A stretch of 64,000 bases of DNA from Hybos culiciformis (GCA_964007475.1 OZ023273.1:72393842-72457841); one strand, 5' to 3'. Shown: positions 44,602 to 55,617, counted from the stretch's first letter. The notes: generated from the sequence alone by a model not told the origin. Numbers and translations: made by a program.

Positions 44602-47600
44602 TTACGACTCGATAAAATGTCTCAAAACTCTTGCATTTCTTCTTACAATATTTCCGTTCTCAAATTGAATCCAATATGAACGTGGAGTTCCATGTTTCTT
44701 GACAATTTTTACTTTTTCCCATTTTTTCCCTTCCTGAAGCCAAGCAAGACAACCTACTTCAAAATCTTTTCTTTTCTTTGCGGATCGATCATAATACATT
44801 TTATTTCGCTCAGAATTTTTAATTAAAGCGGGCTTAACATTAGGAAACATTTGTAATCGCGATTCAGAGAATTTTTCGGGTAAAATTGAGCGTGTTTTTC
44901 TTCCAAATAGTAATTGTGCCGGAGATGTTTCACTTCCTTTTATAGGCGTGTTTCTATACTCTAATAAAATTGACCAAATTTCTGTTTTACTCTCTTGAGA
45001 TTTTTTGATTAAGTTTTTTGCGATGTCGACATATTTTTCTGATAACCCATTTGATTGCGGGTAATGGGGACTTGAAGTTATAATTTGAATATCGTAATTT
45101 TCACAGAAATTTTGAAAAAGAACCGAACTAAAGGGCATATTGTCTGATATAATGACCCTTGGTATACCGTGTGTTGCAAATAATATCTTTAGTTTCAAAA
45201 TTATGTGGTTAGCAGTTTTGTTTCTGAGTTCTATAATATCAAAATATTTTGAAAAATAGTCTACGACAATTAAATATGATTTCCCACTTAATTCCATGAT
45301 ATCCATACCCAGCTTAAAGTATGGCACGTCAGGGACGTCGTGTTGAATTAAGGGATCTTTAATGTTCGACTTACGAAATTTTTGGCAGATATTACATTTT
45401 GATATCAGATTTTCAATTTCTTCATTTATTCCTGGCCAAAATATAGTACTTTTAGCTCGCGATTTGGTTTTTTCTATTCCCATATGTGATTCGTGAATTT
45501 TTTCAAGCATATTTTTTCTCATGGATTGTGGAACTAAAATTCTGTTTCTAAAAAAAATTAAGTCCTCGTCTAGACTTAAATCAGTTTGAAATTTCCAAAA
45601 ATATTTTAAATTTTCCTCTAGGCAATTTTTATTTTGAGGCCATCCAGACTGCAGAACAGTCACTAATTTATTTAAAATAGGGTCTTTTTTAGTCTCAATT
45701 TTAAATTTTTGTTTTTGAATATCGCTTACGTTTATAGTGTGAACTACTTCAGAAAGGTCTTTAATTTCCGGTTTTGATTCTGTAAAGATAAAATTTCTTG
45801 AAAGCAAATCAGCTATAAACATTTCTTTTCCAGAGACGTATTTCAGAGTTAACTTATATTTCAATAAACGTATTTTCATTCTTTGAAGCCTAGGATTTAT
45901 TATATCTCCTATTTCCTTGGCCATAATACCGAGAAGGGGTTTGTGATCTGTTAAAATTAAAACGTCACGGCCATAGATATATTGATGAAATTTACTACAA
46001 GCGAAAACAATCGCTAAAAGCTCTTTCTCTATTTGAGCATATTTTATTTCCGTAGGGGAGAGACTTCTTGACGCAAAAGAAACTGGCTTGCCGTCTTGCA
46101 TTAAACAACAACCTAGACCTGATTTTGAAGCATCTCCTTGAATGACGATGAGTTTATTTGTATCGAAAGGCTGTAATGTAGGAGCATTGGAAATTTTTTC
46201 TTTAATTGCTTGAAGGCAAGACTCATGCTGAGCTAACCATAAAAAGCTCACGTTTTTTTTTAAAAGGTTTCTTAAAGGCTCTGAAATTTCAGATAAAGAA
46301 GGGATAAATTCTCTCATGTAATTTATCATACCTAGCAGGCATTGCAGTTCTTTTTTGTCACAAGGGGCTTTAAGCTGTTCGATCGCTTTTGTTCTGTCGG
46401 GATCAATATCAATGCCATTTGACGAAATTATATGACCGAGATAGTGGGCCTTTTGTACCCTATACTGAATTTTATTAATATTAAATTTGACGTTTCTTTC
46501 GATAGCTCTTTCCATTACTTTTTTTAAATTTTCGTCATGCTCTTCAATCGTTTCACCTCCAACTAAAATATCGTCGACATAAAGAACCGTGCTTTTTAAA
46601 TCACTAAAATTTTTCTCATTTAGTTTTTGAAACATTTCGCCAGCAGTTTTTATTCCGAAAGGCAAACGACAGAATTTGTAAAGGCCAAATGGAGTTGAAA
46701 ACGTGCAAAGTTTTGAAGAATTTTCATCTAATTTCACCTGATAATAGCCTTGGGATAAATCTAAAATTGTGAAAAATTTAAATTTACAAATCTTTGCTGC
46801 TATTTCTTGAAACGAAGGTATAATATGAGGTTCATCTATGATAGCTTCATTAAGATATTTAGGGTCTAGACATATTCTTAACGTCTTATCTTTTTTTTCT
46901 ACTATCACTAAATTGGAAACCCACTCAGACGGTTCGTCAACTTCTTTAATTATACCTTTTTTGCACATATTATTTAATGCATTTTTTACTGCTTCCATAA
47001 TAGAAATGGGTATTCTTCGCGGGGGTCTAATTACTGGTTTCGCATCTTTTTTTAGCGTAATTTTCGCCTCACATTTAAATTCACCCAAACCGTCAAAAAC
47101 TTTATCATATTTTTTTAAAAAAAATTCAAAATTATTTTTCTTTTCATTTTCAGAACTCAGGCAATTAATTCTCTGTACTAAATTTAATTCAACGCACGCT
47201 TTAAGTCCTAAAATCGGAGTTGATTCAGATTCAACCACCACAAAATTTTGCAACGACGAAATATTATTTGCTACACAATTCAATTTTACAGTTCCTATAT
47301 TTTTTATTCTTGAGCCTCCATATCCTTCTAGTTTTATTGGATCTGATAATTTTTTATCATAATTCAATTTTGTAAACAATTTGAGAGGGATAATATTTAC
47401 CTCGGCACCAGTATCTAATTTGAAATTAATTTTTTCACCACATATTTCAATGTTTTCAATCCAAGCGGATTTTTCACTTAATTTAAAACCAGATACGGTG
47501 TCGATGTAAAACACATCATTATTTTCAGAATTGCAAGAAACTTGATTAACCTTTTTAGTTTTGCAAACTTTTGCAAAATGGTTTAACTTACTGCACTTAG

Positions 47601-48462
47601 AGCATTTTAGTCCGTATGCTGGGCATTTTCCTTTTTCATGGTTACGACCACAATATCTGCACTCATTTTTTTCATTGTTTTCTTTTTGACCACTTGAATT
47701 TTTACTACTATTTTCCCTAAAATTATAATTTTTAGAAATTTCATTAGAATCTTTATTTTTATTATTATTAAATTTTTTATTTGAATTTTGGTTTTTTGTT
47801 ACCACATTAGCACTAAATAAATGAGAGCTTTTTTGTTGCTTTTGTAAATTTTCTGTTTGCGTCTTGGAAACTTCCCAACATCGTGCTAATTCAATCGCTT
47901 TCTCTACATTCAAATTTTCTGTTTCAAGCATTTTCTTCTGAAGTGATTTGTCTTCAATACCAATGACTAACCTGTCACGCAACATTCTTTTTTCTTCAGT
48001 GGCAAAACCGCAGGGCTTAATTAATTTTTTTAATTCCATTAACCAGTTGTCAAAAGGTTCTTGAGGTTTTTGATTACGATTGTTAAAAACAAAACTGGCG
48101 TAAACCTCATTCTTTTTAGGCTTACAAAAATCCTCAAATGCGGCCATTACGGGTTTATATTTTTTACGGTCATCTTCCGTAATATCAAAAGTTTGGAAGA
48201 GCTCCATAGCTTCTCCACCAATTGCATTTAATAAAATTGCTGCTTGAACATTATCCGTTTTTGAGCCCAACTCAGCAGCCACATAAAAATTTTCAAAATT
48301 GAGCTTAAATGCTCTCCAATTTTCTGCTACATCACCATCTAAGTTCAAAGGTTCAACTTTTCTTAAAAAATCCATGCTACAAGTTTTGACAATTATTTGT
48401 TTTGGGGGGCGTCCAGGTCCAGCTTTTTTAATGATTTTAGTTCTTTCTTTTGTAATTCCCAT
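44602..48462 (-). CDS. Intact gypsy Gag-Pol polyprotein, 1286 aa
   Basis: Single frame from ATG at 48462. Gag-like N-terminus (about 30-210); two zinc knuckles, CRYCGRNHEKGKC (268-280) and CSKCSKLNHFAKVC (287-300); aspartic protease with LDTGAEV (D350); reverse transcriptase (about 470-650) with the YVDD box at 628-631; RNase H with D776 (GDAS), E812 and D839 (TDHKPL); integrase with His2Cys2 ligands H990, H993, C1023, C1026 and catalytic D1054, D1107, E1142; a basic C-terminal region with a GPY/F-like fold. All the key residues are present. Gag and Pol are fused in one frame with no frameshift. It should copy its RNA to DNA in a particle and insert it in the genome. K02A2.6-like gypsy clade by motif style (SDNMPF). 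Confidence 0.97.
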   Translation of the reverse strand: MGITKERTKIIKKAGPGRPPKQIIVKTCSMDFLRKVEPLNLDGDVAENWRAFKLNFENFYVAAELGSKTDNVQAAILLNAIGGEAMELFQTFDITEDDRKKYKPVMAAFEDFCKPKKNEVYASFVFNNRNQKPQEPFDNWLMELKKLIKPCGFATEEKRMLRDRLVIGIEDKSLQKKMLETENLNVEKAIELARCWEVSKTQTENLQKQQKSSHLFSANVVTKNQNSNKKFNNNKNKDSNEISKNYNFRENSSKNSSGQKENNEKNECRYCGRNHEKGKCPAYGLKCSKCSKLNHFAKVCKTKKVNQVSCNSENNDVFYIDTVSGFKLSEKSAWIENIEICGEKINFKLDTGAEVNIIPLKLFTKLNYDKKLSDPIKLEGYGGSRIKNIGTVKLNCVANNISSLQNFVVVESESTPILGLKACVELNLVQRINCLSSENEKKNNFEFFLKKYDKVFDGLGEFKCEAKITLKKDAKPVIRPPRRIPISIMEAVKNALNNMCKKGIIKEVDEPSEWVSNLVIVEKKDKTLRICLDPKYLNEAIIDEPHIIPSFQEIAAKICKFKFFTILDLSQGYYQVKLDENSSKLCTFSTPFGLYKFCRLPFGIKTAGEMFQKLNEKNFSDLKSTVLYVDDILVGGETIEEHDENLKKVMERAIERNVKFNINKIQYRVQKAHYLGHIISSNGIDIDPDRTKAIEQLKAPCDKKELQCLLGMINYMREFIPSLSEISEPLRNLLKKNVSFLWLAQHESCLQAIKEKISNAPTLQPFDTNKLIVIQGDASKSGLGCCLMQDGKPVSFASRSLSPTEIKYAQIEKELLAIVFACSKFHQYIYGRDVLILTDHKPLLGIMAKEIGDIINPRLQRMKIRLLKYKLTLKYVSGKEMFIADLLSRNFIFTESKPEIKDLSEVVHTINVSDIQKQKFKIETKKDPILNKLVTVLQSGWPQNKNCLEENLKYFWKFQTDLSLDEDLIFFRNRILVPQSMRKNMLEKIHESHMGIEKTKSRAKSTIFWPGINEEIENLISKCNICQKFRKSNIKDPLIQHDVPDVPYFKLGMDIMELSGKSYLIVVDYFSKYFDIIELRNKTANHIILKLKILFATHGIPRVIISDNMPFSSVLFQNFCENYDIQIITSSPHYPQSNGLSEKYVDIAKNLIKKSQESKTEIWSILLEYRNTPIKGSETSPAQLLFGRKTRSILPEKFSESRLQMFPNVKPALIKNSERNKMYYDRSAKKRKDFEVGCLAWLQEGKKWEKVKIVKKHGTPRSYWIQFENGNIVRRNARVLRHFIES

Positions 48463-48540
48463 ACAATTTTCAATTGATCAAATTTGATACCTCCCAAATA
48501 AAATTTGATATCTTTTTTTTTTTATAATATTTAATTAATT

Positions 48541-48554
48541 TTCTCGCAGCGCCA
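48541..48554 (-). promoter_or_regulatory. Primer-binding site
   Basis: TGGCGCTGCGAGAA starts at the first base after the 5' LTR on the minus strand, as expected for the complement of a tRNA 3' end (..CCA). I cannot name the tRNA with confidence. Confidence 0.75.
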
Positions 48555-48840
48555 TGTATTATTCTATATAAATGAAACATCTGCGTTCTGATTGACAACT
48601 GAACTTTATTTTATTTCATGTTAAGTTTTTATTCTTAAATTACTATACAAATGATTTCATATACATTATTAAAATTAACGGAATAGAATATTTTAGAATT
48701 CAATATATGTGATGCATATATATATAATATTAATTCTCAATTAGATAATATGTAGTATATAAAGATACGATATAAAAATTTCTCTTAAAAAGGAGAGTCA
48801 TAAATTTCATTATTATATATTTAAGATTAAATATACTACA
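48555..48840 (-). repeat. 5' LTR of the complete gypsy element
   Basis: 286 bp, TG..CA ends, flanked outside by CATAT (48841-48845). It should hold the promoter; TATATAA and TATAAAG strings are present on the coding strand or its complement, but none can be assigned as the core promoter by eye. Confidence 0.95.
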
Positions 48841-48845
48841 CATAT

Positions 48846-48939
48846 AATCAGATTTATTTTTCATATCATAATATAACAATTTATGTAATACTTTATAGTA
48901 CAAAAAGTTTCTTACTGTTAAGATAATAGCATAAATATC

Positions 48940-48989
<50 letters not shown>

Positions 48990-49759
48990 TTTTTTAATTT
49001 AAAGAAATATGTTACAAATGTAAAAGAAAAACAAACAAAATTTATAGTAAAATATCCTTTATGTAACTTGTTTAAAGGATATAATCGTTTTAAAAAAAAA
49101 AAAAAAAAAATTTTTTTTTATATTATTGTGCAAAATTTTGTAATAATATAATAGAGAAAGAAACATAGTAAATTTTAAATACGAAAATTTCATAGAATGT
49201 CCTAAAATCCATTCTTCTAAAGGGGGTAGGTGTGGTACATTCGTACCGAATCTTACTTACCTTGTACACCCCGTGGTACATTTGTACTTAATCCTTGCTA
49301 CTTACGTTCTTGTACTTACCTGGCACACCCATTACTTTGTACATGTTGCATTAAACGCAACTGTACTTTAAATTCCGAACAAAGTTTCAAATTATAAAAC
49401 CCAAATATTCCCAAGTATTAAAACTTGACTTTAATTTATTTTCTAACGATAAAATATGTTTGCATAAACATATTTTATCATTATTATCTATTTTAATATT
49501 TAATTCAAGTGGATATCATATAACATGCCAAATATTTTCCCACACACGATTTGTCTGTTATGCACTTGTGCATACCAACACTCTCTTAAAAACTCTCTTA
49601 AATATTTTGTATTCCAGTTCATTTCCCATTATGTTTCTCTCTTTATAATCTATGAATGCAATTTGCATGCATAGAAAAATAACATATAAACTAATTAGCA
49701 TAATTAATTAGGATCATTCTCAGTGTCAAAGTCAATCAATAAAGATCATAAGTTCTAAA
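48846..49759. other. AT-rich stretch with poly-A, no gene
   Basis: Poly-A of about 40 bases at 48943-48984 and a shorter run near 49094. At 49210-49365 words GTACATT, TTGTAC and CTTAC recur in a loosely repeated stretch richer in GC. No coding sequence seen; part of it may be 3' flank of the next gene. Confidence 0.5.
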
Positions 49760-49769
49760 AATAAAGTGT

Positions 49770-49775
49770 TTTATT
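49770..49775 (-). terminator. Candidate polyadenylation signal
   Basis: AATAAA on the minus strand, about 75 bp after the stop codon of the two-exon gene, followed within 30 bp by T-rich sequence. Confidence 0.55.
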
Positions 49776-49848
49776 TTAATAAGTACAGGCATCACAGTTT
49801 TTATACACTTAATTTTATAAATTTACATTTCTAAGCTCTTATAAAATA

Positions 49849-50442
49849 TTAAAAGAAAGTTGTTTTATTATTTTCTAAAAACTTTTCCATGTCTTCCCAG
49901 AAACTATCGCTCATTTTAGCTATGTCGTCCCAGAAACTCTCGCTAATTTTATCTGCTTCTACTTCCCCCTTTTCATATATTTCTTCTTGAAAATGACTGT
50001 CAGCAGATAGGAGATCTTGCGTTGTGATAACTTGCGCGCAATTCCAGGAATCTGAATTGATTTGGTTGTGATTTGAAAAATCAAAAAGATGATCATTATC
50101 ATCATTTAAAAGATGTTCATCCGAAACCTGAACAAAGTAATCATCATTATCATCATTGAGCAGCTCGGTCCAGTACTTTGAATCAGCTGGTCTAATTAAT
50201 AAGTTTTCTTGAAATAATAAAAAAAAAATATTTATTATTTAATATTTATTTTGTTGTAATAAAAGAAATTGACAAAAAATTCACATTAAAGATAATATAA
50301 TAAAAAATTAAAACTTACCAACAATCTGGATCCGGTTTTCTATCGAACACACATTTTTTAGGTGCATTCGTATAGTTTTGCTGCTTGCAAAAAATTTACC
50401 ACATTTATGGCATAATTGTCGCGATTTTCCAATTGAAGACAT
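49849..50442 (-). CDS. Two-exon small zinc-finger gene, unknown function (160 aa)
   Basis: Exon 1 is 50442-50319, from ATG to a GTAAGT donor at 50318. Exon 2 is 50207-49849, after an acceptor ATTATTTCAAG, ending in TAA. The 111-bp intron is AT-rich with a T-rich tract before the acceptor. The frame is kept across the splice (phase 1). Residues 11-32 read as a C-x2-C-x12-H-x4-C finger (QLCHKCGKFFASSKTIRMHL then KNVC). Exon 2 is acidic and aromatic (LLNDDNDDYF, LLNDDNDHLFDF) and has two copies of SFW-D/E-D-I/M-x-K 14 residues apart near the C-terminus. A polyadenylation signal follows. It matches no transposon family I know. It may be a host nucleic-acid-binding protein; no function is claimed. 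The first exon could instead start upstream at 50529. Confidence 0.65.
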
Positions 50443-51376
50443 TTTTAAGATATTTAAAAAAAAAAAAAATAAGTTACTCCTTTCGAATATTAAATTCAAA
50501 TAAAAATTTTCATAAACTAATGATAGCAAGAAGACTCTGATTTGTAGTTTAAAAAATACATTTTTGCATTTTTGAATTAAAATCGTTAACTATTTGAAAT
50601 TTATGGAAAACGAAAAAATTGAAATATGATCCTAACTTCCTATTCTTGATCAATAAAAACAAAAAACTATGCCTACTTTTTATTAAACACTTTTTTCAAA
50701 TTAATTTCATAATAAAAATTATTTTACCACGTTTTTTAATTTGTTATTTGAAATTTTTCTCTGAATGCCTAGTTGAAAATATTTTAAACTTGAATTTTTT
50801 ATTTTCGATTTAAAATTTTTTTTTTTTTTTTTTTTAAATTATTATTTTCAAATTTATAATTTTCTATTTTCAATTTATTTATTTATTTATTTATTTATTT
50901 ATTTTTTTTTTTGTGAAATGCATTATTGCAATACGTGGCAAAATAAGTCAGTATTTTTAGAAAATCAACAAATTATTATTAACACAGAAATAATCGTTTT
51001 CTAATAATTTAATAAAAAATCATTTGCACTTAATTAATATCGAATTTCATTTCGAAAAATTAATTTTTATCTCTATAATTATTTTTTATAATTTAATAAA
51101 GCAAACGTCTCAAATTACAATATTGTCAGGTGTACAAATTCCTTTACACATATAGAAATAATCAATAATTTAATATAAAATCAATCTCACAATTGAATGA
51201 AATACATAATTTTCAAACATATACACACACACACAACACTTTATCAAATATATTCTTTGTACTACAGCACTACATATTGTATTTGTCAGCAAAAAACGAA
51301 TCCGCTTAAATATTCAGAATTTCTGTAGAATAGCTTAAATATTCAGAATACCCTATAATACGATCCGCAATTTGAT
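50443..51376. other. AT-rich stretch with simple repeats, no gene
   Basis: (TTTA)n at about 50876-50903, T-runs near 50818-50835, (AC)n at 51224-51236. This is the upstream side of the two-exon gene, but no core promoter can be assigned by eye. Confidence 0.5.
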
Positions 51377-51696
51377 TTGGGGTCTTCCTATAATACGGCT
51401 CCACAAGCTCCACAGGCTCCACATGCTCCACATAATATGGCTCCACAATTTGGTTCAGGATCCCCATATAATACGGCTCCACCGGCTCCACATAATATGG
51501 CTCCACAATTTGGTCTAGGATCCCCCTATAATACGGCTCCACCGGCTCCACATAATATGGTCCAGGATCCCCCTATAATACGGCTCCACCGGCTCCACAT
51601 AATATGGCTCCACAATTTGGTCCAGGATTCCCCTATAATACGGCTCCACAGGCTCCACATAATATGGCTCCACAATTTGGTCCAGGATCCCCCTAA
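51377..51696. repeat. 60-bp GC-richer minisatellite
   Basis: About five units of a 60-bp repeat containing TATAATACGGCTCCAC and ATAATATGGCTCCACAATTT, with one 45-bp short unit near 51570 and extra GCTCCACA subrepeats at the start. It is open in reading frames on both strands (plus: Pro/Ala-rich 20-residue repeat; minus: VEPVEPYY repeat). It lies where the N-terminus of the neighbouring transposase should be. Confidence 0.85.
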
Positions 51697-53383
51697 ACTA
51701 TCTACTTACATTAAGCAAGAGGTTTTAGGAATCTTAGAAGAATTTGACAATTTAAATCAAATTTTCACAATTACAACAGACAATGGTGCAAATATGGTGA
51801 AAACAATGAAACTACTAGGCGAAGAATTGGATTTGGAGAATTTTCAAACTGACGATGAGTTTAACGACGAAATGTTGGATACTCATGATGATGAAGACGA
51901 AAATATTGTCTTGGATGAAGAAAAAATGATAGCAACACATGATATCAACAACAACAGTTCCGATGTTGACGAATACCTCAAATTTAGCTATGATGATAAG
52001 CTGTTAACTCCAGTTAGATGTGCGGCACACTCACTTCAGCTTGCTGTTTATGATATTTTAAAAGAAAAGTTTTTAGCCAAAAAATTAGCCGAAATAAGAT
52101 TTATCTGTAAAAAATTAAGAACAACAAATATCTTAGTTTTAATAAAAGCAATGAAATTAAAAAAACCAAAAATTGATTGTCCCACTAGATGGAATTCATC
52201 ATTCGATATGGTGGAGCGTTTCTTGGAATATAAGAATTTTTGTACTGAAATGGAAGGTAATTATCCTTTTCTAAAAATATCCTGTCATACTTGAAATTTC
52301 GCAAACGAGTTTGTAAAAGTTCTAAAACCCGTCAAGCTAGCCACAATTAAATTACAGAGCGAACAATTAGTAATTGGCGACTTTTATTCTTTATGGTTAG
52401 AATTAAAATTATCTTTAAAACAAAATGATAGTATTTCAAATATCGAAATTTCACTTTTAAATGCAATAAATAGACCAGAGCAATTATTATTAGAAGGAAA
52501 ACATATAGTTTGTGCTTTGTTCCTAGATCCACGTTTCAAAATTTTACTTACTGACGATCAAATTGTTATTGCTAAAGAACATTTGTTTCAAATTGGGCAG
52601 CATCTTTTTTCCCTTCGCAATTTCTCAGAAATATACGACGATCAACACTTGGAAAACAATCCTGAAAATTCTTTAAATAAAACGTCCTTGGTCGAAATGT
52701 TTATTTTAGTAAAAGAAAAACAGAAAAAATATCCACCAAAGAAATATCTGTCAAATAAATTATTAAATTTGAAATCCGATATTAATAATTTTGATCCGGA
52801 AAGAGAAAAAGCAAACACAAATATTTTGGATTTTTGGCTAAAAAATAAAAAATTATTTCCACAACTTTTCGAGATAGCAGAAGTGGTTCTGGCAGTACCT
52901 GCTACTCAAGTGAGTGTGGAGCGGAATTTTTCGATTGTCAAAATAATTTTGGCAGAAAAAAGAACTAATTTGAAAGAAAAAATTTAGAAAATATTCTTAT
53001 GTGTAAGCTTAATAACTTTTAAATGCTGTACATTGTTAAACTTCTGCTGACGTAATAATTTTTTAAAAATTATACTAAATATTTTCCTAACTTTACATAA
53101 TACATAATGTTTATTAATATGTATTTAATTTTTGTAATATGTATTTAATTTTTGTAAAGTTTAATTATAAAGAATAAAAATATGTAGTTGTATATCTTAT
53201 TACTACTTCTGTATTTATGTGCATTTTATTTAAGTTTTCAGAAAAGATTAAAAACCGTAACCGAAACCGAAACCGTAACCGGAACGAAAAAAAAAGAAGA
53301 AAAACCGAAACGTAACCGGAACGCAAAAAAAAAAAGGAACGAAACTGAAACCGGAACGAAATAAATATCGGTTCAACTCTCTG
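51690..53383 (+). mobile_element. 5'-truncated hAT element
   Basis: Transposase core and C-terminus (51700-52987) followed by ~400 bp of non-coding end with many AACCGGAACGAAA and AACCGTAACCG words and a terminal CGGTTCAACTCTCTG at 53369-53383. The left end is missing, replaced by the 60-bp minisatellite. The end matches the MITE at 33605-34133. Confidence 0.8.
51700..52987 (+). pseudogene. hAT transposase, core and dimerisation domain
   Basis: Core motifs in order: TITTDNGANMVK, an acidic insert, CAAHSLQLAVYD, CPTRWNSSFDMVERFLEY, FLDPRFKILL; C-terminal dimerisation domain: ILDFWLKNKK, LAVPATQVSVERNFS. One in-frame TGA at 52292-52294 interrupts it; otherwise the frame is open throughout. The N-terminal BED finger and first domain are missing. 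In the same frame, upstream, is the minisatellite, so the open frame from 51377 is a chance fusion. ZBED/hobo-Ac-type hAT, not the ZMYM1 type seen at 20-23 kb. Confidence 0.85.
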
Positions 53384-54189
53384 GATTAAATACTGTATTG
53401 TAAAATTATGTACCGCAAAATTCTGATTACAAAATTCTGTATTGCAAAATTCTGTATTAGAAAAATAAAATAAAAAATTATGCGCGCATAATTTTTTATT
53501 TTATTTTTCCAATACAGAAATTCTTTACATATATTTTTTTGTACTGTTGAAAACTAAATTTGAATTCAATACTAAAAGCTTTCCAAGGACTCAAAAAAAT
53601 GTACGGGCTTGGCATAGTCCATAGACGATTAAAATGTTTAGCGGGTAAACGTCATTCAGGGTTGTACAAATTGATGAGTAATCTAAAAAATGAATTAATT
53701 ATTTAAAAATGCCAAATGGAAAAGGCTAAACTGGGAGAGAGATTCAATAAAAAAAAACAAGTCGCGAAACAATCAAAAAAAATTAAAAGAATTTTGAAGA
53801 AAAGGACAAAATTGGAAAATTGCGAGTTTCTTAAATTTATTGCAACGCATATCTGTCTTTATAAAAAAAAACAAAATTTGTTATAACAAGAGATTTTTTT
53901 TTAATTAGCAATATAATAATTGAATTCAATTAGCAATATAATAATTTGATTTTTTTTTATTTACAAGCTACGTGATTAACATGATTATACATTTATCCAA
54001 CAACAATAATTCACTCCTTTTTTAGATTTTACTCCTACTTCGCCATACAGAATTTTACTATAACTGAATTTTGTCCATACAGAATTTTAATGTAGCAGAA
54101 TTTTACTATAGCATAATTTTCTCAAACAGAATTTTGTACATACAGAATTTAATCATAAATTATTTTTCAATACAGAATTTTGCAATCCT
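53384..54189. repeat. Foldback family F, left part
   Basis: Many copies of ACAGAATTTT or its complement AAAATTCTGT (for example at 53412-53462 inverted and 54045-54185 direct), and a 20-bp hairpin around GCGCGC at 53466-53510. The same words resume at 55618-55660, beyond the Harbinger element, so the Harbinger element is inserted in this repeat. The 53520-54000 part is AT-rich without a gene. Confidence 0.6.
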
Positions 54190-55617
54190 GGGGCCAGATT
54201 CTATAACTATGTTGTTCAAAAAAATGTTGCTCGAGCGACATTAATTTTAAGTTTTGCTTTCTGTAAAAAAAAAAATGTTGTTCGAACAACATTTTTTAAG
54301 CGACATATAATTTGATGTTGTTTTCGGTTTTTTGGTATAAAAATTTAAATTTTTTTTGGTGAATTTAGACATTTGAAAAAAAATCGTTTTAATTTAAAAA
54401 GAAAAAATTAAAAATATTAAAAAAAATTTAATAAAATGGTTAAGTGTATTAATTTTTTTATTATGGACGAGTCAGAGATTGAAAATTCAAAAAAAAAAAT
54501 AAAAAAGTTGAGAGAATAATGCGACGACATCTGAGGGACATTTCAGACCCTTTCTCTGTTACCGATAAAAGGTACTTAATTTTTGCAACAATTTTAAATT
54601 ATAAATTAAAATTAAATAAATAAATGTTTCTAGTTTTATACAAAGATTTCGATTATCGAAACATGCTTTCGAGTATGTTTTAAACAAAATGGATTTGGCT
54701 GAAGGAGTCCAAAGTTCTAAAGTGCCAACAATTATAAAATTGTGTTGTTGGCTTGAGGTGCTTGGAGGTGGAGGGTTCCAGTGGACAACAGCCCGCAATT
54801 ATTATTATTATTATTATTTTTTGAATTTGCTTTATGTTTGGACTACATACGTGGACCATAACACACCTACCAAACTCATACTACTTACCCAAAACCACCA
54901 AGTATCGAACATCTCTTTGTACATTTTATATACCTAAAATCCAATAAACTTCACTTTGCCTTACAAAATATGTTAATTTAACATATTTTTACACGTTTAG
55001 AATATTCTTAACTTATTTTCATTTTCAATTTTTCCTCCATAAAAAATTTGTTGAACTCACATATTTTGTATCAAACCTTATGCACATAATATAATTGCAT
55101 ACTCTCTCTCTTTATTTTCGTTATTGAAATGCAATTACCGCAAATACAAATATTCACTCATTGTAAAATGCGTCAGTATTTTACGATAAAAACTTCTTTA
55201 AAAACATATTTCGGAAAATAAAGATAAAATTAAAATATCCAATTAAAATATAGTTTTTGATTTTTAACAATAAAATTAAAGTTAACAAATTTCTTATAAA
55301 TCGATGCCGAATCGAAAATATTGAAAATATTTATTTTTATCAAAATTTTGTAGTTAACCTTTATTACACAAGAAGCGCTACCTAACACTGCCTTCAATTT
55401 TGTTCTTTTTGACATCAATTTGATAGATATTTGAAGTAAATTATGTTATAGTTGCCGCATTTCAATTTTTTTTTTCTTAGTCGAGACTTATAGAAAACAA
55501 CATTTATTTTGAAAACAACATTGCTTATAGAAAGTAAAATTTTTGTAACAACACAAAAATGTTGTTTTCAAAATGAACAATGTTGTCTTGAACAACATAG
55601 TTATAGAATTTGGCCCC
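54190..55617 (+). mobile_element. PIF/Harbinger-type element, deleted (1428 bp)
   Basis: 30-bp inverted ends beginning GGGGCCAGATTCTATAACTA (right end differs by one base in this stretch). Subterminal ATGTTGTTCGAACAACAT words occur at both sides. It encodes the start of a transposase. GGGGCC ends fit PIF/Harbinger; a 3-bp target duplication could not be assigned. Confidence 0.75.
54519..54787 (+). pseudogene. Harbinger transposase N-terminal fragment with intron
   Basis: Exon 1 54519-54571 (MRRHLRDISDPFSVTDK) ends at a GTACTT donor; a 62-bp AT-rich intron ends at TTTCTAG (54633). Exon 2 continues in phase: FIQRFRLSKHAFEYVLNKM, then a KVPTIIKLCCWLEVLGGGGF-like stretch, as in HARBI1-type transposases before the DDE core. 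The frame then runs into (ATT)n at about 54797 and the catalytic part is lost. Small introns are usual in Harbinger transposase genes. Confidence 0.7.

Larger units (their letters stand above)
44168..48840 (-). mobile_element. Complete Ty3/gypsy retrotransposon, 4673 bp
   Basis: Two 286-bp LTRs (44168-44453 and 48555-48840) are identical by eye, start TGTAGTATATT and end TTATACA on the minus strand. The 5-bp direct repeat CATAT flanks the whole (44163-44167 and 48841-48845). It holds a primer-binding site, a polypurine tract and one uninterrupted gag-pol frame. Identical LTRs, intact coding and a perfect TSD point to a very recent insertion, possibly still able to move. Confidence 0.97.

Noticed and set aside
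46838..47362. 174-codon plus-strand frame
   Set aside because: Antisense shadow of the intact gypsy gag-pol.
48943..48984. Poly-A as the tail of a LINE or processed pseudogene
   Set aside because: No coding or 3' end sequence precedes it in either orientation; similar runs are common here.
51306..51551. Minus-strand VEPVEPYY-repeat protein
   Set aside because: Reading of the 60-bp minisatellite; no start context, no conserved domain.
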